In this document: one piece after another, positions 16,899 through 25,442 of the stretch | How positions within the stretch are numbered: position 1 is the first letter of the stretch | Layout of the letters: every line of letters begins with the position of its first letter | Source: Mesonia aquimarina | GTDB taxonomy: Bacteria > Bacteroidota > Bacteroidia > Flavobacteriales > Flavobacteriaceae | NCBI RefSeq assembly: GCF_003667275.1 | Contig: NZ_RCNV01000001.1 | Span: 1 to 64,000 of the forward strand | Length of the DNA: 64,000 bases | Direction of reading: 5' to 3' | The notes under the pieces: model-generated | Told to the model about the DNA's origin: nothing | Databases searched by the model: none | What the model saw: the letters and a program-made list of their open reading frames with translations, nothing else | Position numbers and translations under genes: made by a program

Positions 16899-18863
16899 AT
16901 GAAGAAAAAACAAAATCTAAGGGATATCGATACCCGGAAACATTCTGGCGAACACAGCCACGATGATGGCCATAACCACAGTAGTCCGGAAAAAGCATCA
17001 AAATTTAGAACCTACCTACCCGCTATTTTCAGTTTTGTAATGCTGATTGCGGGTATTGTCATCGATTATTTTGATGCCTTCCCGTTTTTCGAGGGTTGGG
17101 TTCGAATAATCTGGTACGTTGTAGCCTATATTCCTGTTGGGTTTCCCGTTATTATTGAAGGTTGGAAAAGTATAAAAAATGGGGATTTCTTTACCGAATT
17201 CCTTTTAATGTCACTCGCAACATTGGGGGCATTTGCCATAGGCGAATATCCCGAGGGCGTGGCAGTAATGCTTTTTTACGCGGTCGGCGAGCTCTTTCAA
17301 AGTGCTGCGGTCAAAAAAGCGAAGGGTAATATAAAAGCCCTTTTGGATGTGCGTCCCAATGAAGCTTTGGTATATCGTGATGGCGATTTTGTTTCCGTCA
17401 ACCCCGAAACGGTCGAGGTTGGTGATAAGATTCAGGTACGGGTGGGCGAGAAAATCCCTTTGGACGGTAAACTGTTATCCGAAAAAGCTTCGTTGAATAC
17501 TGCTGCCATTACCGGCGAAAGCAAACCCGATACCGTTGCAAAAGACGACAAGGTTTTTGCCGGAAGTATCAACCTCGATGGAGTTATTGAAATCGAGACC
17601 ACTAAGGAATTCAAGGACAGTTCAATTGCCCGTATCCTGGATTTGGTACAGAATGCCACCGCCCGTAAATCAAAAACGGAACTGTTCATTAGAAAATTCG
17701 CGAGGGTGTACACCCCCATCGTGGTATTCCTTGCCATTGGACTGACCTTTGTACCCTATCTATTTGTCGAGAATTACATCTTTGAAGATTGGTTGTACCG
17801 TGCCTTGATCTTCCTTGTTATTTCTTGTCCCTGCGCATTGGTTGTTTCGATTCCATTGGGCTATTTTGGTGGTTTGGGAGCAGCCTCGCACAACGGTATT
17901 CTTTTTAAGGGAGCTTCCTTCTTGGATACAATGACCAAAGTGAATACCGTGGTAATGGACAAAACGGGAACGGTTACCAAAGGGGTCTTTAAAATCAAGG
18001 ATGTTGTTAATAATGACACTTTCGCGGAAGCGGAATTTATGAAATACCTGATGGCGATGGAAGAACAGTCCACCCATCCCATTGCCAAGGCGATATTGGA
18101 ATATAAGACCAAAGGTGCGGATTTTGAAGCTTCCGAAGTATCTGAGGTGGCAGGAAAAGGCTTGAAAGGCACAGTAAACGGTAAAACGGTTTTAGTGGGC
18201 AATAAGGCTTTAATGACCTCAAACAATATAGAAGTCCCTGCGGAAACTGAAACCATTGTAGAATCTATTGTAATGGTATCAATTGATGGGAAATTTGCAG
18301 GCTACGTGACCATTGCCGACGAACTGAAGGAAGATGCCCACGAAGCAATCAAACAAATCCGTAAAGCGGGAATATCAAGAATCATAATGCTTTCTGGTGA
18401 CAAGGATTCCATTACCAAAGAAGTTGGTAGGGAAATGGGTGTGGATAGTGCAATGGGAGGATTATTACCGGAAGATAAACTCAACGAAGTGGAACGGCTT
18501 CAAAAAGTCACCGGCACTACCGTGGCTTTTATTGGTGATGGCATCAACGATGCTCCTGTACTTGCGACCAGCGATGTAGGTATGGCTATGGGAGGTCTGG
18601 GCAGCGATGTCGCCATTGAGACCGCAGATGTCATCATCCAGACCGACCAGCCTTCTAAAATTGCCCAAGCCATTAAAATTGGGCGTTCCACCAGACGAAT
18701 CGTTTGGCAGAATATAGGCTTGGCATTCGGGGTTAAAATTGCCGTTATGGCATTAGGTGCCTTTGGAATGGCGACAATGTGGGAGGCCGTATTTGCCGAT
18801 GTTGGAGTGGCGTTTTTAGCAATACTCAACGCCGTAAGATTACAGAAAATGAATTGGAAATAG
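16899..18863 (+). CDS. Zn/Cd/Pb-transporting P1B-2 ATPase (ZntA/CadA-like)
   Basis: The 654-residue product starts at ATG 16899, 10 bases after the CDF stop; an upstream in-frame ATG at 16848 lies inside the CDF gene and is unlikely. It has no HMA domain but a short His/Asp-rich N-terminus (HSGEHSHDDGHNHS). Core motifs: TGES actuator, SCPCALVVSIPLG (CPC about residue 310), DKTGTVT (Asp about 354), STHPIA, GDGINDAPVLA and DVGVAFLAILNAVRL near the end. CPC plus the terminal D-x-G fits Zn2+/Cd2+/Pb2+ export. It works in parallel with the adjacent CDF. Confidence 0.93.
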   Translation: MKKKQNLRDIDTRKHSGEHSHDDGHNHSSPEKASKFRTYLPAIFSFVMLIAGIVIDYFDAFPFFEGWVRIIWYVVAYIPVGFPVIIEGWKSIKNGDFFTEFLLMSLATLGAFAIGEYPEGVAVMLFYAVGELFQSAAVKKAKGNIKALLDVRPNEALVYRDGDFVSVNPETVEVGDKIQVRVGEKIPLDGKLLSEKASLNTAAITGESKPDTVAKDDKVFAGSINLDGVIEIETTKEFKDSSIARILDLVQNATARKSKTELFIRKFARVYTPIVVFLAIGLTFVPYLFVENYIFEDWLYRALIFLVISCPCALVVSIPLGYFGGLGAASHNGILFKGASFLDTMTKVNTVVMDKTGTVTKGVFKIKDVVNNDTFAEAEFMKYLMAMEEQSTHPIAKAILEYKTKGADFEASEVSEVAGKGLKGTVNGKTVLVGNKALMTSNNIEVPAETETIVESIVMVSIDGKFAGYVTIADELKEDAHEAIKQIRKAGISRIIMLSGDKDSITKEVGREMGVDSAMGGLLPEDKLNEVERLQKVTGTTVAFIGDGINDAPVLATSDVGMAMGGLGSDVAIETADVIIQTDQPSKIAQAIKIGRSTRRIVWQNIGLAFGVKIAVMALGAFGMATMWEAVFADVGVAFLAILNAVRLQKMNWK

Positions 18864-18872
18864 TTTAACAAG

Positions 18873-19040
18873 ATGTCTCAAAGTAGAAGAAATAGAAGAA
18901 AGAAAAAAGCTCAAAAACCAGCTAAAAACAAAATCACAAAAAAAGATAAAGTCAAGGGAGTTATTGTACTTGTCCTCTTGGTTATTGCCTCATTTCTGCT
19001 TTACTTTTTTGTGCTAAAAGGGAATATTCATAAGCATTGA
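18873..19040 (+). CDS. Small basic single-pass membrane protein
   Basis: The 55-residue protein has an Arg/Lys-rich N-terminal third (MSQSRRNRRKKKAQKPAKNK) and one transmembrane helix (VIVLVLLVIASFLLYFFVL, about 30-48), ending in a short His-containing tail (NIHKH). It follows the ZntA-type ATPase by 9 bases, so it is probably co-transcribed. The sequence is too short to assign a family. A small regulatory or stabilising partner of the ATPase is possible but unproven. Confidence 0.55.
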   Translation: MSQSRRNRRKKKAQKPAKNKITKKDKVKGVIVLVLLVIASFLLYFFVLKGNIHKH

Positions 19041-19077
19041 GTAACCAAGGGATTTACAAACTAATAAAGTTTATAAA

Positions 19078-19572
19078 ATGATTCATATTATCACCACAGG
19101 GGGAACTATTGAAGGCCTGGATTATGAAAACCCAGAAAATAATTTAGAGCAAAGTAAAATCACTATTCGGGAGTTTCTTGATTCTGCCAATGTTTCCTTT
19201 CCCTACATTATCGAAAAAGCATTCGCCAAAGATAGCCGATCAATTACCGATGAAGACAGGATGTTTTTACTAAAAAAAATAAAAGCTTCCAATGCGGAAA
19301 AAATCTTAATAACCCACGGCACTTTTACGATGGAAGATACCGCATTTTACCTTGGCAATAAGGGCCTTGAAAAAACTATTGTTCTCGTAGGCTCATTTAT
19401 AATAGGAAACTCTAAAGATACGGATGCCTCTTTCAATTTAGGGTTTGCCATTAGCTCTTTACAATTTCTAAAGCCCGATGTATATATTGCTATGAATGGT
19501 AAAATTTTTCATTGGAAGGATGTTACCAAGAATACAGATACCAACAAATTTATGTCCAAAAATAAAAATTAA
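19078..19572 (+). CDS. Asparaginase N-domain-like protein lacking a catalytic Asp
   Basis: This 164-residue protein matches only the N-terminal half of bacterial L-asparaginases. It keeps IITTGGTIEG with the nucleophile Thr, and THGTFTMEDTAFYL, where active enzymes have HGTDTMEDTA. The catalytic Asp of the TD pair is Phe here, and the whole C-terminal domain is absent (enzymes are about 330 residues). So it is probably not an ordinary asparaginase; ligand sensing or vestigial function is possible. It ends 2 bases before a membrane LuxR regulator and likely forms an operon with it, just upstream of rteC. Confidence 0.7.
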   Translation: MIHIITTGGTIEGLDYENPENNLEQSKITIREFLDSANVSFPYIIEKAFAKDSRSITDEDRMFLLKKIKASNAEKILITHGTFTMEDTAFYLGNKGLEKTIVLVGSFIIGNSKDTDASFNLGFAISSLQFLKPDVYIAMNGKIFHWKDVTKNTDTNKFMSKNKN

Positions 19573-19574
19573 AA

Positions 19575-20498
19575 ATGTTTGGCACACCGATACATTGGAC
19601 AACTTTCTTCTATCTTTTAATAGATACTCTCATCGTATCGTTTACGTTTTACCACCATTCATTTAAAAAAATTAGGAGTAACCATTTTAGGTTTTTAAAG
19701 CTTGGTTTACTTTTTATAGCATATAATGGCACAGGGGGGTTTTTACCCTTTGAAAACTTTCCAGGCCCATTCATCCTTCAATATATTATTACTTACGGTG
19801 TAGCTATAACCCTCTGCATTTACTTAATATACTACTTATATAAAGAATATGATATTCTTGTTGTTAGAATACATTTTTCAATTAAAAATTTGATAATTCT
19901 GGCAATTAGTAGTTTTATCTTATTATTTCTTATTCCTTACTTTCTTACCAGTTCCCTTTATTGGGCTAGAGTACTTTTTACAGTTCCCATATCAATAGTG
20001 GCTTTTGTATTTCTTTGGTTCTTTTATAAAAGAATATCAAACCTCGAAAATCCCAATTGCTTTTTTCTAAGGCGAAATAAATTTTCAATCCTAAGCGTAA
20101 GTTGTATCGCATTACTACCTATTTTAACAGTAATTGGTGATTACCAATGGTTAACTTTTACTGTAATGAACTTGGCTTTTTACGCTATTACCGCCATTGA
20201 AATAGAAAGGTATCTTTACCTACTTGAGAATAAGAGTAAAATGCATAAAATTTTTGATTGGAACAAAAAACAAAATGAATATCCTGCAAAGGACAGAATA
20301 GTTTATGAAAACTTAACCAAACGGGAAATTGAAGTCGCTTTATCAATTTTAAGTAATCAGTCTTATAAAGAAATTTCCAAAGATTTATATATTGCCGAAA
20401 GTACAGTATCTAAGCACGCATCTAACATCTACAAGAAAACAGGGGTGAAAAATAGGCGACAATTCTTATTAGGCTTTCGTAAAAAGTTCAAAAAATAA
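19575..20498 (+). CDS. Seven-TM LuxR-type transcriptional regulator
   Basis: This 307-residue protein has about seven hydrophobic segments between residues 5 and 215, followed by a C-terminal LuxR/GerE helix-turn-helix (about 245-300): LTKREIEVALSIL, YKEISKDLYIAESTVSKHAS and NIYKKTGVKNRRQFL. It would sense a membrane or extracellular cue and act on DNA while membrane-bound. Its position between an asparaginase-like gene and rteC suggests control of ICE excision or transfer in place of RteA/RteB. No receiver domain is present. Confidence 0.8.
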   Translation: MFGTPIHWTTFFYLLIDTLIVSFTFYHHSFKKIRSNHFRFLKLGLLFIAYNGTGGFLPFENFPGPFILQYIITYGVAITLCIYLIYYLYKEYDILVVRIHFSIKNLIILAISSFILLFLIPYFLTSSLYWARVLFTVPISIVAFVFLWFFYKRISNLENPNCFFLRRNKFSILSVSCIALLPILTVIGDYQWLTFTVMNLAFYAITAIEIERYLYLLENKSKMHKIFDWNKKQNEYPAKDRIVYENLTKREIEVALSILSNQSYKEISKDLYIAESTVSKHASNIYKKTGVKNRRQFLLGFRKKFKK

Positions 20499-20550
20499 GT
20501 TAGGATAGTATTCTATTATTTACCTATAAATACTCAGGTTTAATAGATTT

Positions 20551-20566
20551 CCGTAGGAAAATACGG
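20551..20566 (+). promoter_or_regulatory. CCGTA/TACGG dyad upstream of rteC
   Basis: CCGTA (20551-20555) and TACGG (20562-20566) form a 5-6-5 inverted repeat, about 110 bases before rteC. The same half-sites recur downstream of rteC (21536-21546 and 21673-21683). I infer an operator set, possibly for RteC itself. Confidence 0.45.
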
Positions 20567-20675
20567 TTTTTACGTAGCCAAATACGCTGTAATTCACTTG
20601 TATTTTATTGTTTTAAATTTATCTTTAAATGAATTCACTTAAACTCTTTAAAAATGATCTGTAAAATGATGGGTG

Positions 20676-21512
20676 ATGGATTTACAGTTACAAGCAGAAA
20701 TACTACTGGAAGGACTGAACGAAATTAAGCTTAAAAACAATGATATTTTGAATAGGGCTTTTCGTTCTATTGAAGTATGCCGTAATCTTCTTAGTTTGTT
20801 CAAAAAGGAAATTATTGCAAATGAATTTGGTTCCCTAGAACAAGAGATAGACTTTTTTAAGAACATTAAACAAATCCCGCTGGTACAGCTCATTTATTTC
20901 TCAGAAATCCATTCTTTAGAAATTCAATTTCCAAAAGTTGACAAAAAAGCCCAACTTAAATTCCTAAAAAAGAAAATTGGCAAGCTTAACCGTTTCTTTC
21001 TCTATAATATTGATTTCGGGCAGTATGTCAATTCCAAAGCTACCCATTTTGATAAGGAATATTATACACGTGATTATTTGGACACTTATCATATAACCAC
21101 TTCAAAATTCTACTTTCAGGATCCCGAGTTTTGCACCCCAAGGGATATGCTCTTAGGTAAATTTAAAGCATACAATTTATTGGTTGTCTATTTGGATGAG
21201 CGATTATTTAAGCTCAAAAATAATCTAAATGAGAAAAGTGTTAAATCGAATACAGAAAAAATCCCCTGGCCATTTACCAATACCGATTGGGTGGAGCTAG
21301 TTTATGCTTTAAGTTTTGCCGGAATAACAAATCAAAATGATTTAAGTATCATCAAACTCTCCAATAAGCTTCAAGAGATTTTTGATTTTAAACCTACCGC
21401 AAAAATTTACAATACCTACCAAGACATAAAAAATAGAAAACACAGCAGAACATTGTTTCTGGATTCACTAAGTACCTCCCTAATTTCTGAGATGAACAAG
21501 AGTGAAGAATAA
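20676..21512 (+). CDS. rteC: RteC-type regulator of ICE excision
   Basis: About 278 residues from ATG 20676 (a GTG lies one codon upstream). The sequence matches RteC proteins of Bacteroidetes conjugative elements: long helical N-terminus, ...KKIGKLNRFFLYNIDFGQY..., the HFDKEYYTRDY and DTYHITTSKFYFQDP segments, DMLLGKFKAYNLLVVYLDERL, and a C-terminal winged-helix-like region. In CTnDOT, RteC binds inverted half-sites upstream of the xis/exc operon and activates excision. Here an excisionase-like gene follows after a 297-base region holding two identical CCGTACTACGG dyads, so the same circuit is likely. Confidence 0.85.
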   Translation: MDLQLQAEILLEGLNEIKLKNNDILNRAFRSIEVCRNLLSLFKKEIIANEFGSLEQEIDFFKNIKQIPLVQLIYFSEIHSLEIQFPKVDKKAQLKFLKKKIGKLNRFFLYNIDFGQYVNSKATHFDKEYYTRDYLDTYHITTSKFYFQDPEFCTPRDMLLGKFKAYNLLVVYLDERLFKLKNNLNEKSVKSNTEKIPWPFTNTDWVELVYALSFAGITNQNDLSIIKLSNKLQEIFDFKPTAKIYNTYQDIKNRKHSRTLFLDSLSTSLISEMNKSEE

Positions 21513-21535
21513 TTCTAAAAACTGTTAAAAAAAGT

Positions 21536-21546
21536 CCGTACTACGG
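21536..21546 (+). promoter_or_regulatory. Candidate RteC operator 1
   Basis: Perfect dyad CCGTACTACGG, 24 bases after the rteC stop, embedded in GTCCGTACTACGGT, which is repeated exactly at the second site 137 bases on. Position between rteC and the excisionase gene matches the RteC-binding region of CTnDOT. A lone half-site (CCGTAAG) lies between at 21613. Confidence 0.5.
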
Positions 21547-21672
21547 TTGACCTATCGAAATCCTGCTTTTTAAGATTCTCCATTTAATCTGATTCTTTTA
21601 ATCTCATAGTTTCCGTAAGAAAAGACCCAAAACCTATCATAATCAGTCGAATTTCAAAATGTTAAATTTTGT

Positions 21673-21683
21673 CCGTACTACGG
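21673..21683 (+). promoter_or_regulatory. Candidate RteC operator 2
   Basis: Second perfect copy of CCGTACTACGG, 127 bases before the excisionase-like gene. The rest of the 21513-21809 gap is AT-rich with no open frame. This is also where a small RNA of the RteR kind would be encoded in CTnDOT-like elements, but I see no clear terminator to place one. Confidence 0.5.
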
Positions 21684-21809
21684 TCGTTATGGGGAATAAA
21701 ATCCACTAAACCAGGCCAAATTTGTAGAACGAAAGTCAAATCCTGCGAGGGGCTATCAATTAAAATGTTTAACCTTTTGGTAGTCCCTTTCTTTTAAAAC
21801 CGTTCTATT

Positions 21810-22094
21810 ATGCCTACAAGTATTATTACCACAGACGATCTTCGTGAATTCAAAATGGAATTACTCGATGATATTAAAAAACTGCTTACCAATCAGTCTA
21901 AAGGAAAGCTAAAAAAGTACCTAAAATCCTCTGAAGTAATGGATTTACTACAAGTAAGCCCAGGAACTTTACAAAACCTACGCATTAATGGCACGTTGCC
22001 CTACACCAAAGTGGGTGGCATCATCTACTACGATGCCGAGGAAATCCAGAACGTGATGACGGCCAACCGTGTGCAGCACGGATTAAATTCTTAG
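21810..22094 (+). CDS. Excisionase-like helix-turn-helix protein
   Basis: This 94-residue protein has an N-terminal helix (DDLREFKMELLDDIKKLL) and a MerR/excisionase-type winged helix: YLKSSEVMDLLQVSPGTLQNL then RINGTLPYTKVGGIIYY and DAEEIQNVM. The pattern is that of Xis/HTH_17 proteins in Bacteroidetes conjugative elements, which steer the integrase towards excision. It is downstream of rteC and its presumed operators, and is followed after 3 bases by the replication-like gene. Confidence 0.85.
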   Translation: MPTSIITTDDLREFKMELLDDIKKLLTNQSKGKLKKYLKSSEVMDLLQVSPGTLQNLRINGTLPYTKVGGIIYYDAEEIQNVMTANRVQHGLNS

Positions 22095-22097
22095 GCG

Positions 22098-22850
22098 ATG
22101 AACTATATAAAGCTACTCAATGCGGCTTTTGAAAAATTCTTCTTCGATGACCGCTTGAACCCAACGCATATCAGCCTTTATATGGCTCTGTTCCAAGAAT
22201 GGAACAGCAGCCGATTTGCTGATGAGTTTTTTGTGAACCGCAGGGAACTGATGCGCGTGGCCAAAATAGGCTCTAAATCTACCTATCATCGCTGCGTTAC
22301 CGACCTAAACTTGTGGGAATACCTATCCTATTTCCCATCCAATAATCCATACAAAGGGAGTAAGATCAAGATGGCCATTATCGGGACAAGTGATGAACCG
22401 GATATGGGACGGTACAATCCCGAATTGGAACAGCTTGCGGAACGGTACCGTCCCATACGTGAACCGGTAGTGTACCAGCACCGTCCCAGCAACGGACAAG
22501 CTGTGTACCAGCACCGTCCCGTGAGTGGACAAGCATTGGTATCTAATATAAACAATACCAAACAGGTAAACATTAATAAACAGCCAAAGGGCAGGCAGGC
22601 CGTTTTAGATTTTTTTATTGAAAAAGATTTTAATGCTGATGAAGGAAAAAAATTCTTTGCGCATTATGAAGCCAATGATTGGAAAACAAGCGATGGGAAA
22701 ACAATCAGGGATTGGCGTGCATTGGCCACAAATTGGATGGATAGAACCGAATTGTTTGCCGAAGAAAACAAACCAAACAAAAAGGGAGCCTCCCTAAATC
22801 GGGACAACCTCAAAACCACTAAAACCAAGGATTATGGACAACCCCTCTAA
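22098..22850 (+). CDS. ICE replication/regulatory winged-helix protein with internal repeats
   Basis: This 250-residue protein is typical of the gene between xis and a DnaC-like ATPase in flavobacterial ICEs. Its N-terminus (FDDRLNPTHISLYMALFQEW, VNRRELMRVAKIGSKSTYHR) looks like a winged-helix replication-initiator or DnaD-like domain. Residues about 110-152 are low complexity with an 11-residue repeat (VYQHRPSNGQA, VYQHRPVSGQA). The C-terminus is a helical domain ending in a basic tail. It overlaps the next gene by 17 bases. Exact function not established; replication of the excised circle is my inference. Confidence 0.7.
   Translation: MNYIKLLNAAFEKFFFDDRLNPTHISLYMALFQEWNSSRFADEFFVNRRELMRVAKIGSKSTYHRCVTDLNLWEYLSYFPSNNPYKGSKIKMAIIGTSDEPDMGRYNPELEQLAERYRPIREPVVYQHRPSNGQAVYQHRPVSGQALVSNINNTKQVNINKQPKGRQAVLDFFIEKDFNADEGKKFFAHYEANDWKTSDGKTIRDWRALATNWMDRTELFAEENKPNKKGASLNRDNLKTTKTKDYGQPL
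22406..22535 (+). repeat. Inverted and 33-bp direct repeats inside the replication-like gene
   Basis: GGGACGGTAC (22406-22415) is mirrored by GTACCGTCCC (22445-22454). Two copies of GTACCAGCACCGTCCC follow at 22472-22487 and 22505-22520, exactly 33 bases apart, keeping the reading frame. The clustered ACCGTCCC boxes resemble iterons and could be an origin or autoregulatory site within the gene. Confidence 0.6.
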
Positions 22851-23496
22851 AATAACCGAAGGCGGCGTGGAATATTCGCTGGGCAAATTTGACGGGAAAT
22901 GCGTGCTTTACGATTTCCCGAAAATCCTAATTTACTTGAATGCCAAGGGAAAGCTGCTTTTTGGAAAGAAATTTAAAATTTATGAAGAGGACAAGGATAT
23001 TTTGCTAAAGCTCTGTTCCTACTTCATCAAGGACAAGGAAAACTGCCAAAAATTTGATATCGATGTTGAAAAAGGCATTTTGCTTTCTGGGCCCGTTGGG
23101 TGCGGTAAAACCAGTTTATTGAAACTTTTACGGCATTTAGTACCGTTGCAACGCCCTTATGAAATGATCCCTTGCCGGAATGTAGCATTCAGTTTTAACC
23201 ATCTTGGTTTTAAAACCATTGAAGACTATGGAAATACGAAGTTTTTCTGTTTTGACGATCTGGGCGTTGAACCGGCCGGAAGGTTTTATGGCAAGGATCT
23301 CAATGTGATGGGTGAAGTTCTACTATCCAGATACGAGCTGTTCCTACAGACCAAACACAAAATCAAGACTCACGCGACAACGAACCTGAATGCAGAAGAA
23401 TTGGAGGAACGTTACGGAAACCGTGTTCGCAGCCGGATGCGGGAATTGTTTAATTTAATTGCCTTTGATAAAGGGGCTGGGGACAAGCGGAAATAG
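22834..23496 (+). CDS. DnaC/IstB-like AAA+ ATPase
   Basis: This 220-residue P-loop ATPase has Walker A GPVGCGKTSLL (about 89-99), Walker B FFCFDDLGVE, an Arg-rich sensor region NRVRSRMRELF and the HATTNLNAEELEERYG sensor-1 stretch. It fits helicase-loader-like ATPases that accompany the preceding gene in Bacteroidetes ICEs. The two genes overlap by 17 bases, so they are translationally coupled and probably act together in ICE replication. Confidence 0.8.
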   Translation: MDNPSKITEGGVEYSLGKFDGKCVLYDFPKILIYLNAKGKLLFGKKFKIYEEDKDILLKLCSYFIKDKENCQKFDIDVEKGILLSGPVGCGKTSLLKLLRHLVPLQRPYEMIPCRNVAFSFNHLGFKTIEDYGNTKFFCFDDLGVEPAGRFYGKDLNVMGEVLLSRYELFLQTKHKIKTHATTNLNAEELEERYGNRVRSRMRELFNLIAFDKGAGDKRK

Positions 23497-23547
23497 ATTT
23501 GAAAAAAACTGACACTATTCAAAGTATACTTGCTTCTGTTTTTTTTT

Positions 23548-23877
23548 TCAATTTCTCGGTGCGTAATAAATAATGCAAACACCCAATAATGCAATCAATG
23601 CTCCTATTATATCGTATTTGTCGGGCGAATAATTGTCAAACTTCATCGACCATAGTAGTGACATTACAATAAAAACTCCGCCATAAGTTGCATAAACTCT
23701 CGCAAAGCTTGCGGTTTGCAAAGTTGCAACCACACCGTAAAATGCAAGAAGTAGGCCTCCTATTAAACCATACCAAATAGGCTTATCTTCCTTCAACCAT
23801 AGCCAAATAAGATAACCTCCACCGATTTCGCAAAGTCCTGCTAAAATGAATATGGGAATTGATTTAATAATCTGCAT
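23548..23877 (-). CDS. YnfA-family small membrane protein
   Basis: This is a UPF0060/YnfA protein of 109 residues, with four transmembrane helices: [48 protein letters not shown]-like [18 protein letters not shown], and a final [16 protein letters not shown]. The start chosen at 23877 overlaps the stop of the upstream GDCCVxC gene by one base. It resembles small-multidrug-type exporters, but no substrate is known. As the last gene of the mer-like operon it may export or exclude the metal. Confidence 0.85.
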   Translation of the reverse strand: MQIIKSIPIFILAGLCEIGGGYLIWLWLKEDKPIWYGLIGGLLLAFYGVVATLQTASFARVYATYGGVFIVMSLLWSMKFDNYSPDKYDIIGALIALLGVCIIYYAPRN

Positions 23878-24083
23878 TAGCAACAATTTTTATTTTCTTG
23901 AATTGGTGGACAAGGTACAGTTCCATAAGAGCAATAAACACAACAATCTCCTTCGTTTGGTTTTAGAACCGTTTTACAATTCTCACACTCATAAAAGAAT
24001 TGACAAGCGTTTGTTGGCATTTCCTCTACTTTTTTATGTCCGCAGGTTGGACAGGTAATTTCTGATTTTAATATAGTTTCCAT
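23877..24083 (-). CDS. GDCCVxC-domain Cys-rich small protein
   Basis: The 68-residue protein contains a zinc-ribbon-like CPTCGHKK, then CENCKTVL, the diagnostic [16 protein letters not shown] and a terminal NCC, ten or so Cys in all. This family is repeatedly found with mercury-resistance genes and is presumed to bind Hg2+ or another thiophilic metal. It is between the flavin reductase gene (12-base gap) and ynfA (one-base overlap). A selenocysteine form exists in other taxa; here the codons are ordinary Cys. Confidence 0.85.
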   Translation of the reverse strand: METILKSEITCPTCGHKKVEEMPTNACQFFYECENCKTVLKPNEGDCCVYCSYGTVPCPPIQENKNCC

Positions 24084-24094
24084 TCGATTTTTTG

Positions 24095-25441
24095 TTAAAG
24101 CATATGTGTTATGTCCGAAGCCAATGTTGGATATGAGAAAATCATTGTTCTAATATCATTAACCTTCATCTTTGTTTTTATGGCCATTGCGAAGATATTT
24201 ATTGTTTCTTCTGAATTGGGTCCGATTAAATGCGCTCCCAAAATTGTTTGGGTTTCATTGTCAATTATAGTTTTGAACGCATATTCTTCTACATTCAAGC
24301 GTTTAGCATTGAACCAATTGCCAACCCCTTTATAGTTTATCCTAATGTTGTAATTCAGCTCTTTCGCTTTCAATTCAGTAAAGCCAACAGAAGCCATAGT
24401 AGGCAAAGTAAAAACTACCGTTGGCATTGGTGGATAACTTATTTCTTTAGAATTGCCTTTAATTATATTTGAAGCAACAGTATGACCTTCCAAAACTGCA
24501 ACTGGCGTTAAGGGCAAACCTTCTGAATATGCGGCATCGCCCGCTGTATAAATGTATGGATTTGAAGTACTTTGAAGGTATTTGTCCATCGTAATACCTT
24601 TTTTTGTAAAGGCTATCTTTGCTTTCTCTAAATTCAAATCAAAAATTGCTGGTGGTCTGCCGGCAGAATTAAAAACAGTTTCTGCTTCAAAATTTTCTGT
24701 TTTTTCAACGGATTTACCTTTCACTCTATACTTGTTACCGACTTTTTCAATAGCGGTAACCTCTGTATTAAGAATGAGTTTTATGCCTAACTCTTTTGTG
24801 GCAGAAACAAGATGTTTTACAATATCCTGGTCAAAATTTCCCAACGGATTTTCTCCACGATGAACAATAGTAACTTCTGCTCCACATCGAGCTGCTATAT
24901 GCGCAAACTCAAAAGCAATATATCCACCACCGATAAATAATACCGATTTTGGTAATTTTTCTAAATTCAAGAAATCGGTACTGGATTTGGCAAAGTGCCC
25001 TCCTTCAAATTCTAAAACTCTTGGCTTGGAACCCGATGCGATTACAATTTTGTTGGCTTTTACCTTCTCATTTCCGACTTCTAATGTGTTTTCTGACAGG
25101 AATTTTGCTGAACTATGATAAGTGTCTATTCCGTTTTTTTTATATCCTTTTTCAATTTTCGGTGGCATTTCATCCACAAAGGATTGTTTAAATGCCATTA
25201 TGTCCTTCCAATTGACTTTAGGTATGGTATCTATGCCATTACCTTTAAGCCTTTTAGCAAAGTCTCGTACTTCCGTAGCGCCAATAATTACTTTTTTTGG
25301 GTCACAACCTCTCAATGCGCAAGTGCCACCATACGGTAATTCATCTGTGATTCCGACTTTCAGGCCTTTTGAAGCGCATTTGTTGGCGATGGTCATTCCC
25401 GCCATTCCTGAACCAATTATAAATACATCATATTCTTTCAT
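24095..25441 (-). CDS. MerA-like FAD/NAD(P)-dependent disulfide reductase
   Basis: The 448-residue flavoenzyme has FAD site FIIGSGMAGMTIANKCASKG, redox disulfide GGTCALRGCDPKKV (about 41-54), NADPH site FIGGGYIAFEFAHIAARCG and TAGDA. It lacks the N-terminal HMA domain and the C-terminal vicinal Cys pair that hand Hg2+ to the active site in classical MerA (it ends SDITHML). Position after merTP makes Hg(II) or another thiol-metal reductase likely, but a glutathione-reductase-like role is equally open. Confidence 0.75.
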   Translation of the reverse strand: MKEYDVFIIGSGMAGMTIANKCASKGLKVGITDELPYGGTCALRGCDPKKVIIGATEVRDFAKRLKGNGIDTIPKVNWKDIMAFKQSFVDEMPPKIEKGYKKNGIDTYHSSAKFLSENTLEVGNEKVKANKIVIASGSKPRVLEFEGGHFAKSSTDFLNLEKLPKSVLFIGGGYIAFEFAHIAARCGAEVTIVHRGENPLGNFDQDIVKHLVSATKELGIKLILNTEVTAIEKVGNKYRVKGKSVEKTENFEAETVFNSAGRPPAIFDLNLEKAKIAFTKKGITMDKYLQSTSNPYIYTAGDAAYSEGLPLTPVAVLEGHTVASNIIKGNSKEISYPPMPTVVFTLPTMASVGFTELKAKELNYNIRINYKGVGNWFNAKRLNVEEYAFKTIIDNETQTILGAHLIGPNSEETINIFAMAIKTKMKVNDIRTMIFSYPTLASDITHML

Positions 25442-25442
25442 A

